Below, in pieces: positions 1-12,352 of a stretch of DNA of 64,000 bases. Position 1 is the stretch's first letter, and each line of letters begins with the position of its first letter. The notes beneath the pieces were generated by a model. The model did not search any database and was not told where the DNA came from. It saw only the letters and a list, made by a program, of their open reading frames with translations. Origin of the DNA: Moringa oleifera (taxonomy: Eukaryota > Streptophyta > Magnoliopsida > Brassicales > Moringaceae); the NCBI GenBank assembly GCA_021397835.1, contig JAJFZO010000191.1, forward strand, positions 5,523,001 to 5,587,000, given 5' to 3'. Position numbers and translations under genes: made by a program.

Positions 1-766
1 TAGTGCCGATTCATGTTCACTGCAGAAACATTATCGATGCTAAGTATGTATGATATTTAAATTTTTTAAAGAAATATAAGTGAAAATATTATGATTATTT
101 ATTATGTATTTTTTTTTAGGCACGGGAGTTGGATCATGACTTACTGCAATAGAGCTTTTTAAACGGACTCAAACTAAAAAATTTAATCCTGATGAGCTCA
201 TAAATGAGCGTTCCAAAAAAGTAAATGTTAGTTTATTGCTTTTAATCTTTAATAAATAAATTTAATTATATCTTTTTTTATTTCACCATTCGATTCAGCT
301 AATAAGTTAATAAAGTGCTTTATTTATTGTAGGAACGATTTGGAGAGTTGGTTGTCACAGCTTTTTAGCCACAGGAGGATCTTCAGATACACCTAAGGTA
401 GACTACAGTGAGCTTTACTATGATGCAGTAGGTGGAGAGAAAAAGTGTCGAGTGTACGGGCTTAGGAGTCAAGCTCTATCATAGTATTTAGGCGACAGCT
501 CTAATAGTGGACACGTTATTGATGACGTAGCTATGCAAGATATGCTATCTAAGATGAAGGCTATGAAAGAGCGCATAGAGCTGGAGCGTAAGTTTACGGA
601 GAAGTGTAGGACTTTAGAAGAGAGATTAGAGGAGGAGCATAAGGCTAGGGAGCATGATCGCATACGCTTCGAGACCGAATTGAAAGAGTACTTACAGAGA
701 GAGGTTGATATGAATGAGCGCAATGGAGGCTCTCTTTTTGGGAAGCGAGCCCCCAGCACTGCCTAA
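1..766 (+). pseudogene. CACTA (En/Spm) transposase C-terminal remnant
   Basis: This is the 3' end of a plant CACTA-type transposase gene cut by the window edge. Around 140-230 a frame reads TAIELFKRTQTKKF, which matches the plant transposase (Ptta/En/Spm, Transposase_24) signature. A second piece at about 395-480 reads VDYSELYYDAVGGEKKCRVYGL, in the style of the same family. An uninterrupted frame from 533 to 766 encodes a charged coiled-coil tail ending KRAPSTA before a TAA. Stops separate the pieces (for example after the Ala-Leu-Ser near 480), and short introns may account for some of them. The coding strand and the terminus at about 1427 are consistent with one element. It is probably inactive. 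The 5' half, including any catalytic part, lies outside the window. Confidence 0.75.
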
Positions 767-929
767 TAATCAGATATAATTTCTGTATCAATATTGTATT
801 TCACGAAAATATAATACATAATCATGTATTTATTATGTTTTATGAATTTAGTTTATTTTATTTTTGTTTGGTTATTTAAATTTATTTTTTTATAAAAAAT
901 TAATTATATTAACGATAAATCCATTAGTC

Positions 930-1427
930 ACTAATCAGTTTGCAGTGAAGCCTTTGAGTTTAGCGACAGATTCTATATAGTTGCTAAAATAGCGATATAC
1001 AAAAATCTATCGCTATTTTAGTGATAGACAAGAATTTGTTACTATTTTAGTGATAGACAACAATCTGTCACTAAAATAGCGACGGATATTATTTTGTCTC
1101 TATATTTAGTAACAAATGTAAATCGATCACTAATATAGCAACAGATTCACACAAGAATCTGTCGCTATGTTTTACTAACAAAATTCTTTTCTGCACTAGT
1201 TTAGCGACAGATTAATATCTGTCACTAGTTTTGCGATAGATTCTTATTGGTCTCTAATCTATCATTAATTAACGACAGATTCAAAATTCAGTTGTTAGTT
1301 TTTCTCGCGATAATGATTTCAACTGCTAGTTTTATCTGTCATTAATCTGTTGCTAAAAAATTTAGCGACAGATTGTTTCAATTCGGTGACGGATTCATCG
1401 TTCGCTAAATTTGATTTTTTTGTAATG
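930..1427 (+). mobile_element. CACTA subterminal repeats and 3' terminus
   Basis: The block holds more than ten copies, in both orientations, of a short motif of the form TAGCGACAGATT or AATCTGTCGCTA, with variants such as TAGTGATAGAC. Dense inverted and direct subterminal motifs of this kind are a hallmark of CACTA elements. The block ends in GATTTTTTTGTAATG (1413-1427), whose complement CATTACAAAAAAATC is one or two changes away from the CACTACAAGAAAATC-type plant CACTA terminus. It follows the transposase tail on the same strand, so it is read as the 3' end of that element. Confidence 0.7.
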
Positions 1428-1559
1428 CATTTACCATTATGACCATCATTTTCTTTTCATTCACATGCCCAAGCCTACAATATCATAAATAAGAGTTTAT
1501 ACAAATGTTAATAACAACCATTATATCCTTGCTACTTGAGGTTATATAAAGAGTTTTTG

Positions 1560-2730
1560 TTTTGATTCTTTGAGCAACAAATATAGAACTTTAGAAACTT
1601 TTCAAGCATTATTATTAAAAATCACCTTGTGTCTCCATTATCAAACTGTCCAGCATAAATCATATTTTTCATTAACTTTGGCACGTGTTTCACTTTTTAA
1701 ATCTTTCATATATTCTCATTTAATCAATCACCTATAAATAATATCCAAATGTTCTTTTTCAATAAGATAAACCTTCTTATAATTACGAATGACATAATTC
1801 TTCATTATTTTATTATGGACAGTGGTATGAAAAGATACTCTAGAATCTAAAACTTAAGACTCAAGATACTATTAACAACGAGAAGTAATGGATCCTTTAC
1901 CTCATCTATGACAGTATTTGTACTATCATCTTTGTTTTTTTTTTTTATGACTGCTAATCCTTTTTCATGTGACTCATTTTTCCACAGTTCTAGCATTTTA
2001 GATTTTTTTTTTCTAGATTTAGACTTGCTTCTATTATTCCTTTAGAATTATCCTTTATGATTAGAATTTTCAGTTTCTCTTTCCCCATTGTCAACATTTA
2101 TGATAAAATTTAAAATTGATGTTTCATCCGAATTAATTCTAGGGATCTCTTCTGTAAGAATTCGATCACGAACATTATTGAGATTTAATTTTGCACTCCC
2201 AACAGAATTATCAATTGTTGCTTTCACAGGCTCCCAACTGTTTAGTTATGATACCAAAAGTATCAAAACACGTACCTCATTGTCAAAGTCAATCTCAACG
2301 AAAGACAATTAATTAATAATAGTATTAAACTCATTAAGATTAGTTAACATAGAATTACCTTCACTTATTTTCAAGTGAAATTACTTCTTTATGAGAAAGA
2401 CTTTGTTATTCACTGAAGGTTTTTCATACATGTTAGATAGCACTTTCATCAGATTTACAGTTGTTTTCTCCTTCGCCGCATTGTGAGCAATATTTTTTGA
2501 TATTGTCAGCCAAATAAACCCCAACACCTATCTACCAAGAAAATTTCAGTCACTTTCTAAATCTTTTTAGGTTTTTGACTCAATAGTGATTTATGCAACT
2601 TTTTTTTATATAAATAATCATTAATTTACATTATCTAAAAGACATAATCTCTATCATGAAACTTGATGATCCCATGTGATAAATTTTTTTACTACCCGTT
2701 ATTTTCAATCTTAAAATCCAGAGTTATGAT
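1560..2730 (-). pseudogene. Ty1/copia gag-protease fossil
   Basis: On the reverse strand, broken frames spell copia Gag from about 2730 down: DYLYKKKLHKSLL, then AHNAAKEKTTVNLMKVLSNM, then YEKPSVNNKVFLIKK, then LNEFNTIINQLSFVEIDFD. A zinc knuckle of the C-x2-C-x4-H-x4-C type lies near 1950-2000, with its last Cys replaced by a stop. Further on, around 1730-1860, the protease-like segment DSRVSFHTTVHNKIMKNYV carries DSR where an active element has DSG, and KHVPKLMKNMIYAGQFDNGD follows. Several stops and frame changes interrupt it, so it is a dead fragment. No LTRs were recognised beside it. The integrase and reverse transcriptase that should follow downstream are absent; the fossil ends close to the CACTA terminus, which may have truncated it. 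Confidence 0.8.
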
Positions 2731-3548
2731 ACCGGTTGTTAGGAATTTGAATGCTAAAATCCTAATTGATAGGATTACATTTAAATCCTTAAAATTTAAA
2801 AATAATAATAATAATAAATATAAAAAATTAAATAATCACAAAACACATAATTTATAATGATTTACCCTTAATTAAGCGTTATATTCACTTTACAACTTTC
2901 GTAAGAAATCTTCACACTTCAAAAAATAGATTACGAAAAAGCCAACTTATTTTCTCTCGATCTCTCAATTTATTATAATAAACTTTGGTACTCTTTCTTT
3001 TCATACATATGTTGAAATCTTCCCGTTGTAAAATAAAACCTAAAACTAATTAATAATACATAGCTGAAAATTTCAAAGTGCTTTTTCATATAAATTGGTG
3101 TGAGCACGTAATTAACAATATTCAACCAAATTGATTCAATTGAAGTAATTTATTTAAATTAAAAAAATATTTCCTCAATTTGACTTCGGCCATCCATAAA
3201 GAAACCTGGAAGGAAAAGATAATGAAATAGTTCAACATCGTAACCCACTTAGAGCTGACCAGGTCTAAGATAAGTTCATCTTCCTTTTCACATGAAGCTA
3301 TTGACCTAGTACCATCATATATGCATATCTATGCAGTAGTGTTAAACAGACAAAGGTTGAAGTTTCAGAAACAACGTCTAGGATCCCAGAAATGGCTGTC
3401 ACTCTCATTATGATCTCATACTAAATTTGCTAACTCTTCCTGACTAATTCAGAGTACGTTTGCTCTTCCAAATGTATTCTTCAAAATAAAGTACTCCAAA
3501 TTTTGTGAGGTTGGGTGCTCATACCAGGTGGGCTGCAGCTGCAACTGG
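2731..3548. other. Intergenic DNA upstream of the PUB42-like gene
   Basis: AT-rich sequence with no supported coding frame. It probably contains the promoter and 5' UTR of the U-box gene that follows; nothing more specific could be assigned. Confidence 0.5.
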
Positions 3549-6500
3549 ATGTCGGTAAGAGGCTGAGATCATATACTTACCTCCTTCTCTTTCTTTCTGC
3601 CCACACAAAAACGTATCTGTTTAGCTTCAAATTAACTTGATCATGCTTTCTCAGAACCTTAATCAACCATAAGTAAAAGGTCTGATGTGTCTTTAGTTTG
3701 AAGTGCTAAGGTGCTCTGAGCTTATAGCCTAAGCTGTTTAGATGAAGTTTAGGCTAACTTAATTTGACAGCGTAGGACCAACTGTAAGATCATTCAGCTT
3801 CTTGTTTCATCTTCTTGGTATTTACAGATAGGTATCAGCTGTAAGTTTCTCCTGGTGCAAATCAAACAGGTGAATCATTTCAGGTATCTGTTTCTGATGA
3901 TTGAGTTTACCTAGTAGGATAGTATTGACAAGTGACAGAAGAACTTGTAGAATTACAGAAATCAAAGAACCAAGAAGCAAGCACCCATGATCCACAAGTT
4001 TCAGTGTCATTTTCTTGCCTCCTTCGGGATGTTCTTGCCAAATATTCACTATACGATAGAAGCAAGCACTTCATTTTTCTTGTATTTTTCGATCTGCTAT
4101 CTGGAACTTAGCCAATTTTTTCGGTTAATGATCACCAAGGGACAAGAAACATAATCTTGTGATCCTGTGACTCTGGCATAAAAATTAGGCTGTCAATATG
4201 GATTAAAACTTCTAATTATCTTTTCTGATTTCCTTGTCTTCAGCTCAACAAGAGCACAACTCCAAATGCTACTCTCACAGAAATCTTGTTGGCGTCAATA
4301 TGGGAGATAACAGCATCTGTAGAATCTACGGAAGTAGAAAAGGATAAATTCATTGAAACAGGATGCTACCTTTACCGAGTTTCCGTTGCCATAACAGAAT
4401 TGCAGACAACAGAGACAGCAGCAAAAGATTTGGCGGATATTTTAGAATCCCTATCCGAAGGCATAAATTTGGCCAAGGACCTCGTGCAGAGATGCAAGAG
4501 AAGCAACAATCAAATTTCAGACAGTGAAGGGGGAATCATCACAGCAGAGCTGGAAGGGGTTGTAAAGCACGTAGGTAGATGCTTGCAGATGATACCATCA
4601 ATAACATTTGCAGACCAAGAATATGCAGAACTAGCAGTCAGGTCCCTTTCTACCGAGATGGAGAATGTGCACTTTGGAGTCAGCCAAGCTGATGTCTTAT
4701 GTACCAAAAAGCTTGATCCACCAAAGCTTCTTGTAGGACAGATTCCAAAAAGAGAAAAAATGCCAACGGAACTGGATCTCTATCCTATCAGTGTTGAATT
4801 TTCCAAGGAAAGTTCTCAGCTTTTAACTATGCCATGCGTGTCTGAATTCCTTACAGGCACAAAGCATCGCAGCCAAAAGAGACAAGGAAGCACCGCCAGA
4901 TCCTCATCATCATTGACACAATACATTGAGCCTCTATATGAGACATTCTTCTGCCCATTGACAAAGGAGATAATGGAGGACCCTGTCACCATAGAAAGCG
5001 GGGTGACCTATGAAAGGGAGGTAATAACAGAGTGGTTTGCGAGGTTCCAGCAATCAGATGAAATACTCTGCCCAACAACAGGAAAGAAGCTAACAAGTAG
5101 AGTCTTAAACCCTAATATAGCTCTAAAGACTACAATAGAGGAATGGAGAGAAAGAAATGAGGCAGAAAGGATCAAGGTGGCCCGCACAGCTCTGTCATTG
5201 GCTAGTTCAGAGAATATGGTTATGGAAGCCATAAAAGATCTGCAACAAATCTGTCAAAAGACACCATATAATAAAGTACAAGTTTGCAATATTGGAATGC
5301 TGCCATTGCTTATCAAGTGTCTGGACTATGAAGACATAAACATTACATGTGCGGCACTGGAGCTACTGCAGCAATTGGCAGAAGAAAGCGATGTTGGCAA
5401 GGTTCAGCTCTCACTTTTTCTTTACGCAATAGAAAATATCAAAAATGTTTCCATTACATAATATTTTACCTTGGTGGTTTTCATGCAGGAAACGATTGTC
5501 AAGGAAATGGACAGTCCAACAATAATCAAGTTGTTGTCAAGCAGTCACCAGTCTGTAAGGCATGCAATATTGCTACTCTTGCTTGAGCTTTCGAAATCAC
5601 AGCCTTTATGTGAAAGGATTAGGTTGATTACTGGTGGCATTTTGATGCTGATTACTATCAAGTATAATCAGTCCACTGATGCTTTGGGTTCAGAAAAAGC
5701 AGATCAAATCTTGAGGAACTTGGAAAAAACTCCTGAAAATATCAAGTGCATGGCAGAAAATGGACTCCTGGAACCACTTCTGAACCATCTTACTGAAGGT
5801 AATTCTCTGAAGTTCACTCTCCCCCCTACAAGCACCATTGTCTCAATTTCATTTTCCATCTTCGAAGTCTAAACCAGCAACAAGTGCATAAAAATACAGA
5901 TGCATTGTCCAATGATAACCATGTAATTCTATGAAAAAACAGGTCCTGAGGAGATGCAGATGGAAATGGCCAGTTATCTGGGGGAAATTGTTCTTGAAAA
6001 TGACCAGAAAACATATGTGGCAGATACGGCTTCTCCTGCTCTTATCAAAATGGTGCAAAGTGGAAACACACTCTCTAGAAGCGCTGCATTTAAAACTTTA
6101 GTGCAAATCTCATCTTATCATTCCAGTGGCAAGATACTTGCGGAAGCTGGTATTGTAAAAATCATGGCTGAGGAGATGTTCACTCGGAGAATCTACAATG
6201 AACCAATGGACTCTCAGAACGAAGCTGCTGCAATACTTGCAAATATACTAGAGTCCGGAACTGAGCATGAAAATCTCCGAGTAAACACGCATGGTCATAC
6301 AGTGACTTCAGACTATTTCGTCTGCAACATTATTCACATGCTCAAGAACTCAACCTCTGATGGACTCCTCAATCTGGTAAGGATTCTCCTATGCCTGACA
6401 AGGTCACACAAATCCATTGGAACCATTGTCTCGGTGGTCAAAGAGACTGATGCAAGCTATACCCTGATTGAACTCATCAACCACCCGCATGAGGAACTTG

Positions 6501-7513
6501 GAGTTGCAGCATTAAAACTGCTCACTGCGCTCTCACCCTGCATGGGTCACACGCTAGCAGAGAAGCTATGCAAAGTAAGAGACCAACCTGACAGTCTGAT
6601 TCAGTTCCCAGCTGAAGTGAACCATATTACAGAAAAGCAGGCTGTTTCGACCAAGTTCCTTGCAGAACTTCCGCATCAGAACCTAACACTCAATCTAGCT
6701 CTTCTCAGCAAGAACAGAGTCACCAGAATCCTGGAGATGATCCATCTAATCCAAAAAAGTGGAAGAAGGACAAGCAGGTATGCAACTGCTTACTTAGAAG
6801 GCCTAGTGGGAGTTCTGGTCAGATTCACAGCGACACTTTATGAACCCCAAATATTGTTTCTAGCAATAAACCACAACTTCACATCAGAATTCACTGAACT
6901 GCTGATGACAACGTCAACCGACGAAGTTCAGAGGTTATCAGCCAATGGACTGGAGCATCTATCATCAAAATCAATAAATCTGTCAAAACCAGCAGAAATC
7001 AAGAGAACCAAGTCCATGAAGCTGTTTTATGTACCCAAATCTCTATCCTTTGGCTCATCCAGAAAGAGGTCCATTCCAGTCTGCCCAATTCATAGAGGGA
7101 TTTGTTCTTCACAAAACACATTCTGTTTGGTTGATGCAAATGCAGTGGAGACGCTATTAGCATGTCTTGATCATGAGAACCCTGAGGTGGTTGAAGCTGC
7201 ATTGTCGGCTATATGTACATTGTTAGATGACAAGGTTGATGTGGACAAGAGCTTAAGCATGTTGAGTGAAGCAAAAGCAATACAACACGTATTGAATGTG
7301 GTGAAAGAGCACAGAAAAGAAAGCCTGTGGCAGAAATCATTTTGGGTAATTGAAAGATTTTTAGTAAAAGGTGGAGATAAATCGGTCTCAGACATATCAC
7401 AGGATAGGCTGCTCCCTGCAATGTTGGTCAGTGCTTTCCGTCACTGTGACAGCAATACTAGGCAGATGGCTGAGAAGATTTTGGTGCATCTGAACAAGAT
7501 GCCCATCGTCTAA
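3549..7513 (+). CDS. PUB42: U-box/armadillo-repeat E3 ubiquitin ligase, PUB42-like
   Basis: Predicted plant U-box E3 ubiquitin ligase, which would recruit an E2 through the U-box and bind substrates through ARM repeats. Exons: 4244-5401, 5489-5798, 5943-7513, each with GT/AG borders and matching phases (0, then 1). The frame at 4244 is open but has no ATG and is preceded by a stop at 4226, so a first exon is needed. The best candidate is ATGTCG at 3549-3554, followed by the strong donor GTAAGAG in phase 0; the leader intron would be 689 bp. The protein would be 1014 residues. The U-box starts near residue 234 (FFCPLTKEIMEDPV, then TYEREVITEWF). The N-terminal 230 residues are a helical UND-like domain (TEILLASIWEI), and ARM-type helical repeats fill residues 310-1000. 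The N-terminal extension and the position beside the PPR gene favour PUB42 over PUB43/44. The small first exon is the least certain part. Confidence 0.87.
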
Positions 7514-8771
7514 GACTCCTTAAACCACATAAAATCTCTATATCTCACATTGTAATTTTTCTCTAGGCAAATGTATAAGCAAAAAAGAGCACAGTCCAAG
7601 AATTGAAGTATTAGTGCTTGCTAAGTTGCTAGTACTATGTTTTCCTCAAGACCGAGCTCTCTGCTCTCATAAGTTGGAACATAAACCTATCTTTTTAACG
7701 TTTAATCTGGTTAGCCAGTCCATGTCTATTAACTTTGATAGCAAACCAAGAACCAGTTTATACTGCAGAAACCCAACCCAGTTAACTTACCTGAAATGTT
7801 ATTCTCTCTTCCTAATCTGACTTCCTGGCAACTTCAATGATGTCCTCCTTGTATTTCATTTTAACAGTTTTAGGCAATTGGGGTCAATTGTAGGTGGGTT
7901 TATACTTAAAACAAGAATGCAATTTAACCAGAGAAAGAACATTGTGTCCAATATTTGAATCATCTCTCATATGCTTATGGGAAAGCGACTTTTGATAACA
8001 TATTTACTCGAAGCAACATCAGCAAGCTTTACCTTGGAAAGTTGGTGATTCTTGGCAAAATTTGTCTGGTTAGGGAGACAGGTTTTGGCCGGCTACTGGG
8101 GAAACCAACATCAGCAAGTAATCCTCAATTGGCTTTTGACCTTTTCTAGGCAACTTTCTGAGTCCAGAAAATTCTTTCTAGCCTTATGTAATGTAGTTTT
8201 TGTCCTGTTGAATAGGATTTAATTCAATTTATTTTTCTTTATTTCTACTTGAGCCACCTGGAACTTTCACATGGTTTGTCCTGTCTTCGACATGCATGCA
8301 ATAAGGAAGCGTTTGGACATCCCAGACCAAAGATGTCAGCGGGACCTCATCATCCACTGTTTTTAAGGGCAGTGAAAATGATTCCATTTCTATGAAAAAT
8401 CCAAACACGCCAGATAAATTCTGACAGTTATCCGCCTTAATTTATTATCCTTGTGGCATGAGAACACAATTAAATATCAAGGTTAAATTCATTTGTTCCA
8501 CATGTAGAGTTAGTGGAGTTGTTAAAAACTTTTAAATGAAGGAAACAAATTTTATTCTGAGGATTAGTATTCAGATCCAAGTGAAAGACAAAATCAAACC
8601 CAACTGTTATGACATCGTCAATGCCGAACCAAATGTATATTTATTACGCAACTGCTTCACAATGGACACAATGTTTCTTACATGTCATGACTCATGAGCA
8701 GTTGGCCCTATCGCCAATAATATCAGCTTCAACACCCAAACTCATTCAAGCTACACCACATTCATCCAGTA
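7514..8771. other. Intergenic region between PUB42-like and PRXL2-like genes
   Basis: Contains the PUB 3' UTR and the upstream region of the next gene. Open frames here are short and resemble no family. A MITE-like element at 8309-8410 is listed separately. Nothing else was recognised. Confidence 0.5.
8309..8410. mobile_element. Possible MITE of about 100 bp
   Basis: The segment starts GCGTTTGGACATCCC and ends AAAATCCAAACACGC. The complement of the right end is GCGTGTTTGGATTTT, so the two ends form an imperfect terminal inverted repeat of the GTTTGGAT type common among plant miniature DNA transposons. The inside has no coding capacity. No clear target duplication could be fixed by eye. Confidence 0.35.
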
Positions 8772-10743
8772 ATGGCTTCTTATTCCATGGAAGCTTTTGT
8801 TGGAAATGGAGCTTTGAAGGTATTGCTTCAAAAACTGCTGGAAGAAGGGTGGGATGATGTGCCAACCTTGAAGATTATGAACGCAGAGGACATGGAAGCA
8901 ATTCACATGACACAGCAGCAAAAGGTTAGTTATCCATACCAGCAGCTTCTGATGACAATTTCTAGAACTTCCCTGCCAAGTTTGTTCCAGTTCTTGCAGT
9001 AAGTTTCCTTGTTCCTTAATTCCTGACACAACAAACAAATCTTGTAGTCGCAAGTACTGGTCTGAAATTTGATACAGCCTGTACGTAACTAATTTGCACC
9101 TGACACATTTCTTCACTCTCTAGGATGCACTCGAGATCAGGACATACCTGCATGACCGCTCTCTGATGCAATATGGAGACAGATTAGAGGACTCTGGAAA
9201 ATGTCTCTCTGAGCTTCTTAATTTAAGTGTTGCAGATCTGTCTTCCCAGTTCAATATGAAAAGAGGTCATATAGCTCGTTTCACAAACAGAACCAGTGCA
9301 TGTGAAGAACCTTTGTCCAAGTCATATACCATCTCTGCGAAGAAAACCAGTAGCACACCACCTAGAAAAAACAGCATGTACAAGGGTTTTGTATCTGTCA
9401 AATCCAGTAATGCTGTAAGTATGACAAAATCTCTTGCTAGTGGTTCAACAAATGAGAAATCCCTTGAACAATCATTGGCTGATTTCAAGATTAAAGATGG
9501 GTATGTCTTCAAAGGAATTGTTGCTGCAGAACCAGCTGACCCTCGAGCCTGTGGTTGTATACAGCCTCCTCCACTAATAGAGGAAGCAGCTCCTTATTCT
9601 GCTATTGAAAGCATCTCAGTTCAAAAATTAACCCCCCAGTATAGGATTGGCATGGAGCGTTTGGTTAAGACCAAGACGCCTCCAATGAAGGCTTCGGAAT
9701 TGTGGCAGGATAAGCCAGCTCTGCTCCTCTGCATCCGACGTCCTGGGTAAGGGTCTGTTATGTGCATACCCAGCTTTGTCATCTATAAGTAATGACTATT
9801 CTATTATGAACTCCGACAGGAGTCCCAAAATCTCAACATGAACTTCACAAGAACTTACCAAGAAAATTAAAATTATGCATAGATTACAGATGAGGTAGTA
9901 GTAAATAAGAGACATAAAATTCAGCGCCTATTTTACAGATACAGTGATGGATGCATAGATGACACTCAAATGAATGCCAAATCAGATTTAAAAGCAAGAC
10001 CTTGAAATATAACTAATTAAGAAATATCAAGGAAGATTATGCTTATTCAGATCATGATACTAATAATTCTTCCTCTTTACCTCTTGAACCTGTAAACAGT
10101 TGTATCATGTGCAGAGCAGAGGCTCACAGACTTTACTCCAAAAAGCCCATATTTGATGCACTGGGAGTTCAACTTGTTGCAGTTCTTCATGAACACATAG
10201 AGGCCGAGGTACTTGGAAAACTTCACTATCTTGCTCTCCAATCTGACCTTATCTCTTGATCATTTGAAATATTATCTTCATGATACAGGTAAAAGACTTC
10301 TGGCCCCAATATTGGGGTGGTGTAGTTCTCCATGACCGCAACATGGAATTCTTCAAAGCTCTTGGTGGTGGAAAACTGCTGAAGGAAAAGTTTCTATCAG
10401 GATTTGTCTTCAACCCACGAGCTATTGCAAATTACAAGCGTGCAAAAGCTACGGGTATACAGCAAAACTTCAACGGAGAAGGTAACACTAAGGGTGGACT
10501 GTTTATTGTTGGCAAGGGAAAAAGTGGCATTGCTTACCAATTCATTGAGAGGAATTTTGGTGATTGGGCCCCTCTGGCTGAAGTGATTGAGATCTGTACT
10601 CAGTTGCAGGTAAGTCTTCTTTGATCCCATACTGGACCTGCTTTCCAGTAAAACTTTAATTTTAACCAACTTCCATCAACCTGATGCAGAAACAACAGCA
10701 AAGTGAAAGAGATGCCATCAGCTCATCAGAACAGTCCAAATGA
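8772..10743 (+). CDS. SAM-like domain plus AhpC/TSA (PRXL2/AAED-type) thioredoxin-fold protein
   Basis: Predicted thiol-redox protein with a thioredoxin fold of the AhpC/TSA antioxidant, peroxiredoxin-like 2 group; the substrate is unknown. Five exons: 8772-8924, 9124-9746, 10100-10208, 10289-10609, 10690-10743, all GT-AG with consistent phases, give 419 residues. The N-terminal 75 residues form a SAM-like helical module (LLEEGWDDVPTLKIM, then EAIHMTQQQK). A Ser/Thr-rich linker follows, then the redox domain from about residue 225. The splice into exon 3 is decided by the motif GCIMCRAEAH: using the AG at 10098-10099 keeps Cys260-x-x-Cys263, the expected redox pair, whereas the later AG at 10113 would delete it. 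Downstream signatures are FWPQYWGGVV and FNPRAIANYKRA. No transit peptide is evident, so a cytosolic or nuclear location is possible. The ATG at 8772 follows an in-frame-free leader. Confidence 0.87.
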
Positions 10744-12352
10744 AGTGCTCTATGTCAAAATTCACTTGTAAACATCTATTTCCAGCAACGTAATTTCTTT
10801 TTTTTTTTTTAATTTCTCCTTGTTGCAGCATGTGGCTTTTATGGACTTGTTTGCTTTGTATTGATGGAAAAATCAATTTAGCAATGGTATTCTATTTGAT
10901 AAATCAGAATCTGCTCTCACTTAAGAATTTTGAACTGAGATATAAACTGAAACAAAGAGCACACAGTTGCAATGCAGGAAAGAGATAATCTACCTTCAAA
11001 AAGGATGAAAAGTATGGAGATTATCATCCTCACTATTTTGACCAATCTACTCAAGACATTTGCATTGTACTCCAAAAAGTTACAATCAAATTTCTATTAA
11101 TCAAAATTTTTTCTATAAGCATTGGTTTTCAGCATACTGTCCCTCAATAAGTTCTGTGCATTTACCTGATGTTTTTGTAAACCTAAATGCAGAGTTCATT
11201 GTCTTGCAAAGCTCCATCGGACAAATTAAAGCCTCTTCATTGCATCAACAAAAGCACAGACATAATCATGTACCGGCCAACATAACAAACCTGCAGAACA
11301 AGTGAGCTGGATGTAGGATCAATACTAGATAAATGCCTGTTCCCTTTGTACATAGGTTTACTAAATGATGAAGAGAACTTGAACGCTACTAGCTCGTAAT
11401 CACGTGCACCGTCTGTAAAAGATTTGTCCATATAGAAATCTTCTTCAAACAGTTTGAGTAGCAAAAGACAAGCATATTCATTGAGGAAAGCAAACACTAA
11501 AACATTTCGAATGGATGAAGATGCCAAAGATACTAAAAGATGAAACTTGATCAAAATCATCATTCTGAATGCTGAACAAGACAAATGTTTATCAATCTAT
11601 AACATTTCCAATGGAAAAATCGCTGGAGGACTGACATGAGCCTAATCAACCTTAGAAGCTTGCTGCTTGGTTCCTCCTCCTCCTCCCATACATTCTCTAA
11701 ACTTTAAGAAAGGGACACCAAAATCATCACGGGGGCTTAGCAACAAACTGATACAATTCTATCAGTCCATACAGAAGTTACCAACTAACCATAAACTAAG
11801 TGTGTTTTTGTGGGAAGGTAAGTTAGTGGATGGTTTACATAATATACAAGCAGTCTAGCATAACAAGCCAATGTACACTTCTTTGTTGTAGCACCACTTG
11901 GTAAAGAAAAATGTAAATTTGTTCCTATCTTTCTCAACCACTTGCAGTCTTTCACAGCATTCAAACAATGAATATCTGCAATCATGTTGAGAATATACTC
12001 TTTTATCCGGTAGTGTGCAAGAAGTTCAACCCAACTCCTATGTAAATGAAAGCCACTCTTCTTTGGTAAAACGAGGTTAGTGCTGATGGTACCTTAGTCT
12101 TCATTTCACACAATAATCTTCATTGTACGAAACAATTTGAGATGCAGGATCACTGAGAACAAAATTGTTAATATGCTTCTCTCCTAATAAGAAGGTTTCT
12201 AAGATGCAAGGCCCTCAAGTGTTGCAACAACATGCCTATCAAATTGCATAATTTCTTTTCCAGAGATCAAAATCCCAGGGCTTCGTCAGTCACTTGTTGG
12301 ATAAAAGGTTTTAATATCCCTCCAACAGCCTGGACACTATAAGAGAACATCA
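10744..12352. other. Convergent intergenic region
   Basis: Lies between the 3' ends of the PRXL2-like gene (+) and the PPR gene (-), so it should hold both 3' UTRs and polyadenylation sites. A poly-T tract sits at about 10797-10811. The short open frames within have no recognisable features. Confidence 0.5.

Noticed and set aside
3822..4049. Reverse frame of 75 codons in the PUB leader intron
   Set aside because: Lies inside the proposed intron on the other strand and has no recognisable features.
10113..10115. Second AG as main acceptor of exon 3 in the PRXL2-like gene
   Set aside because: It removes the CxxC redox motif that the family has, so it is kept only as a possible minor variant.
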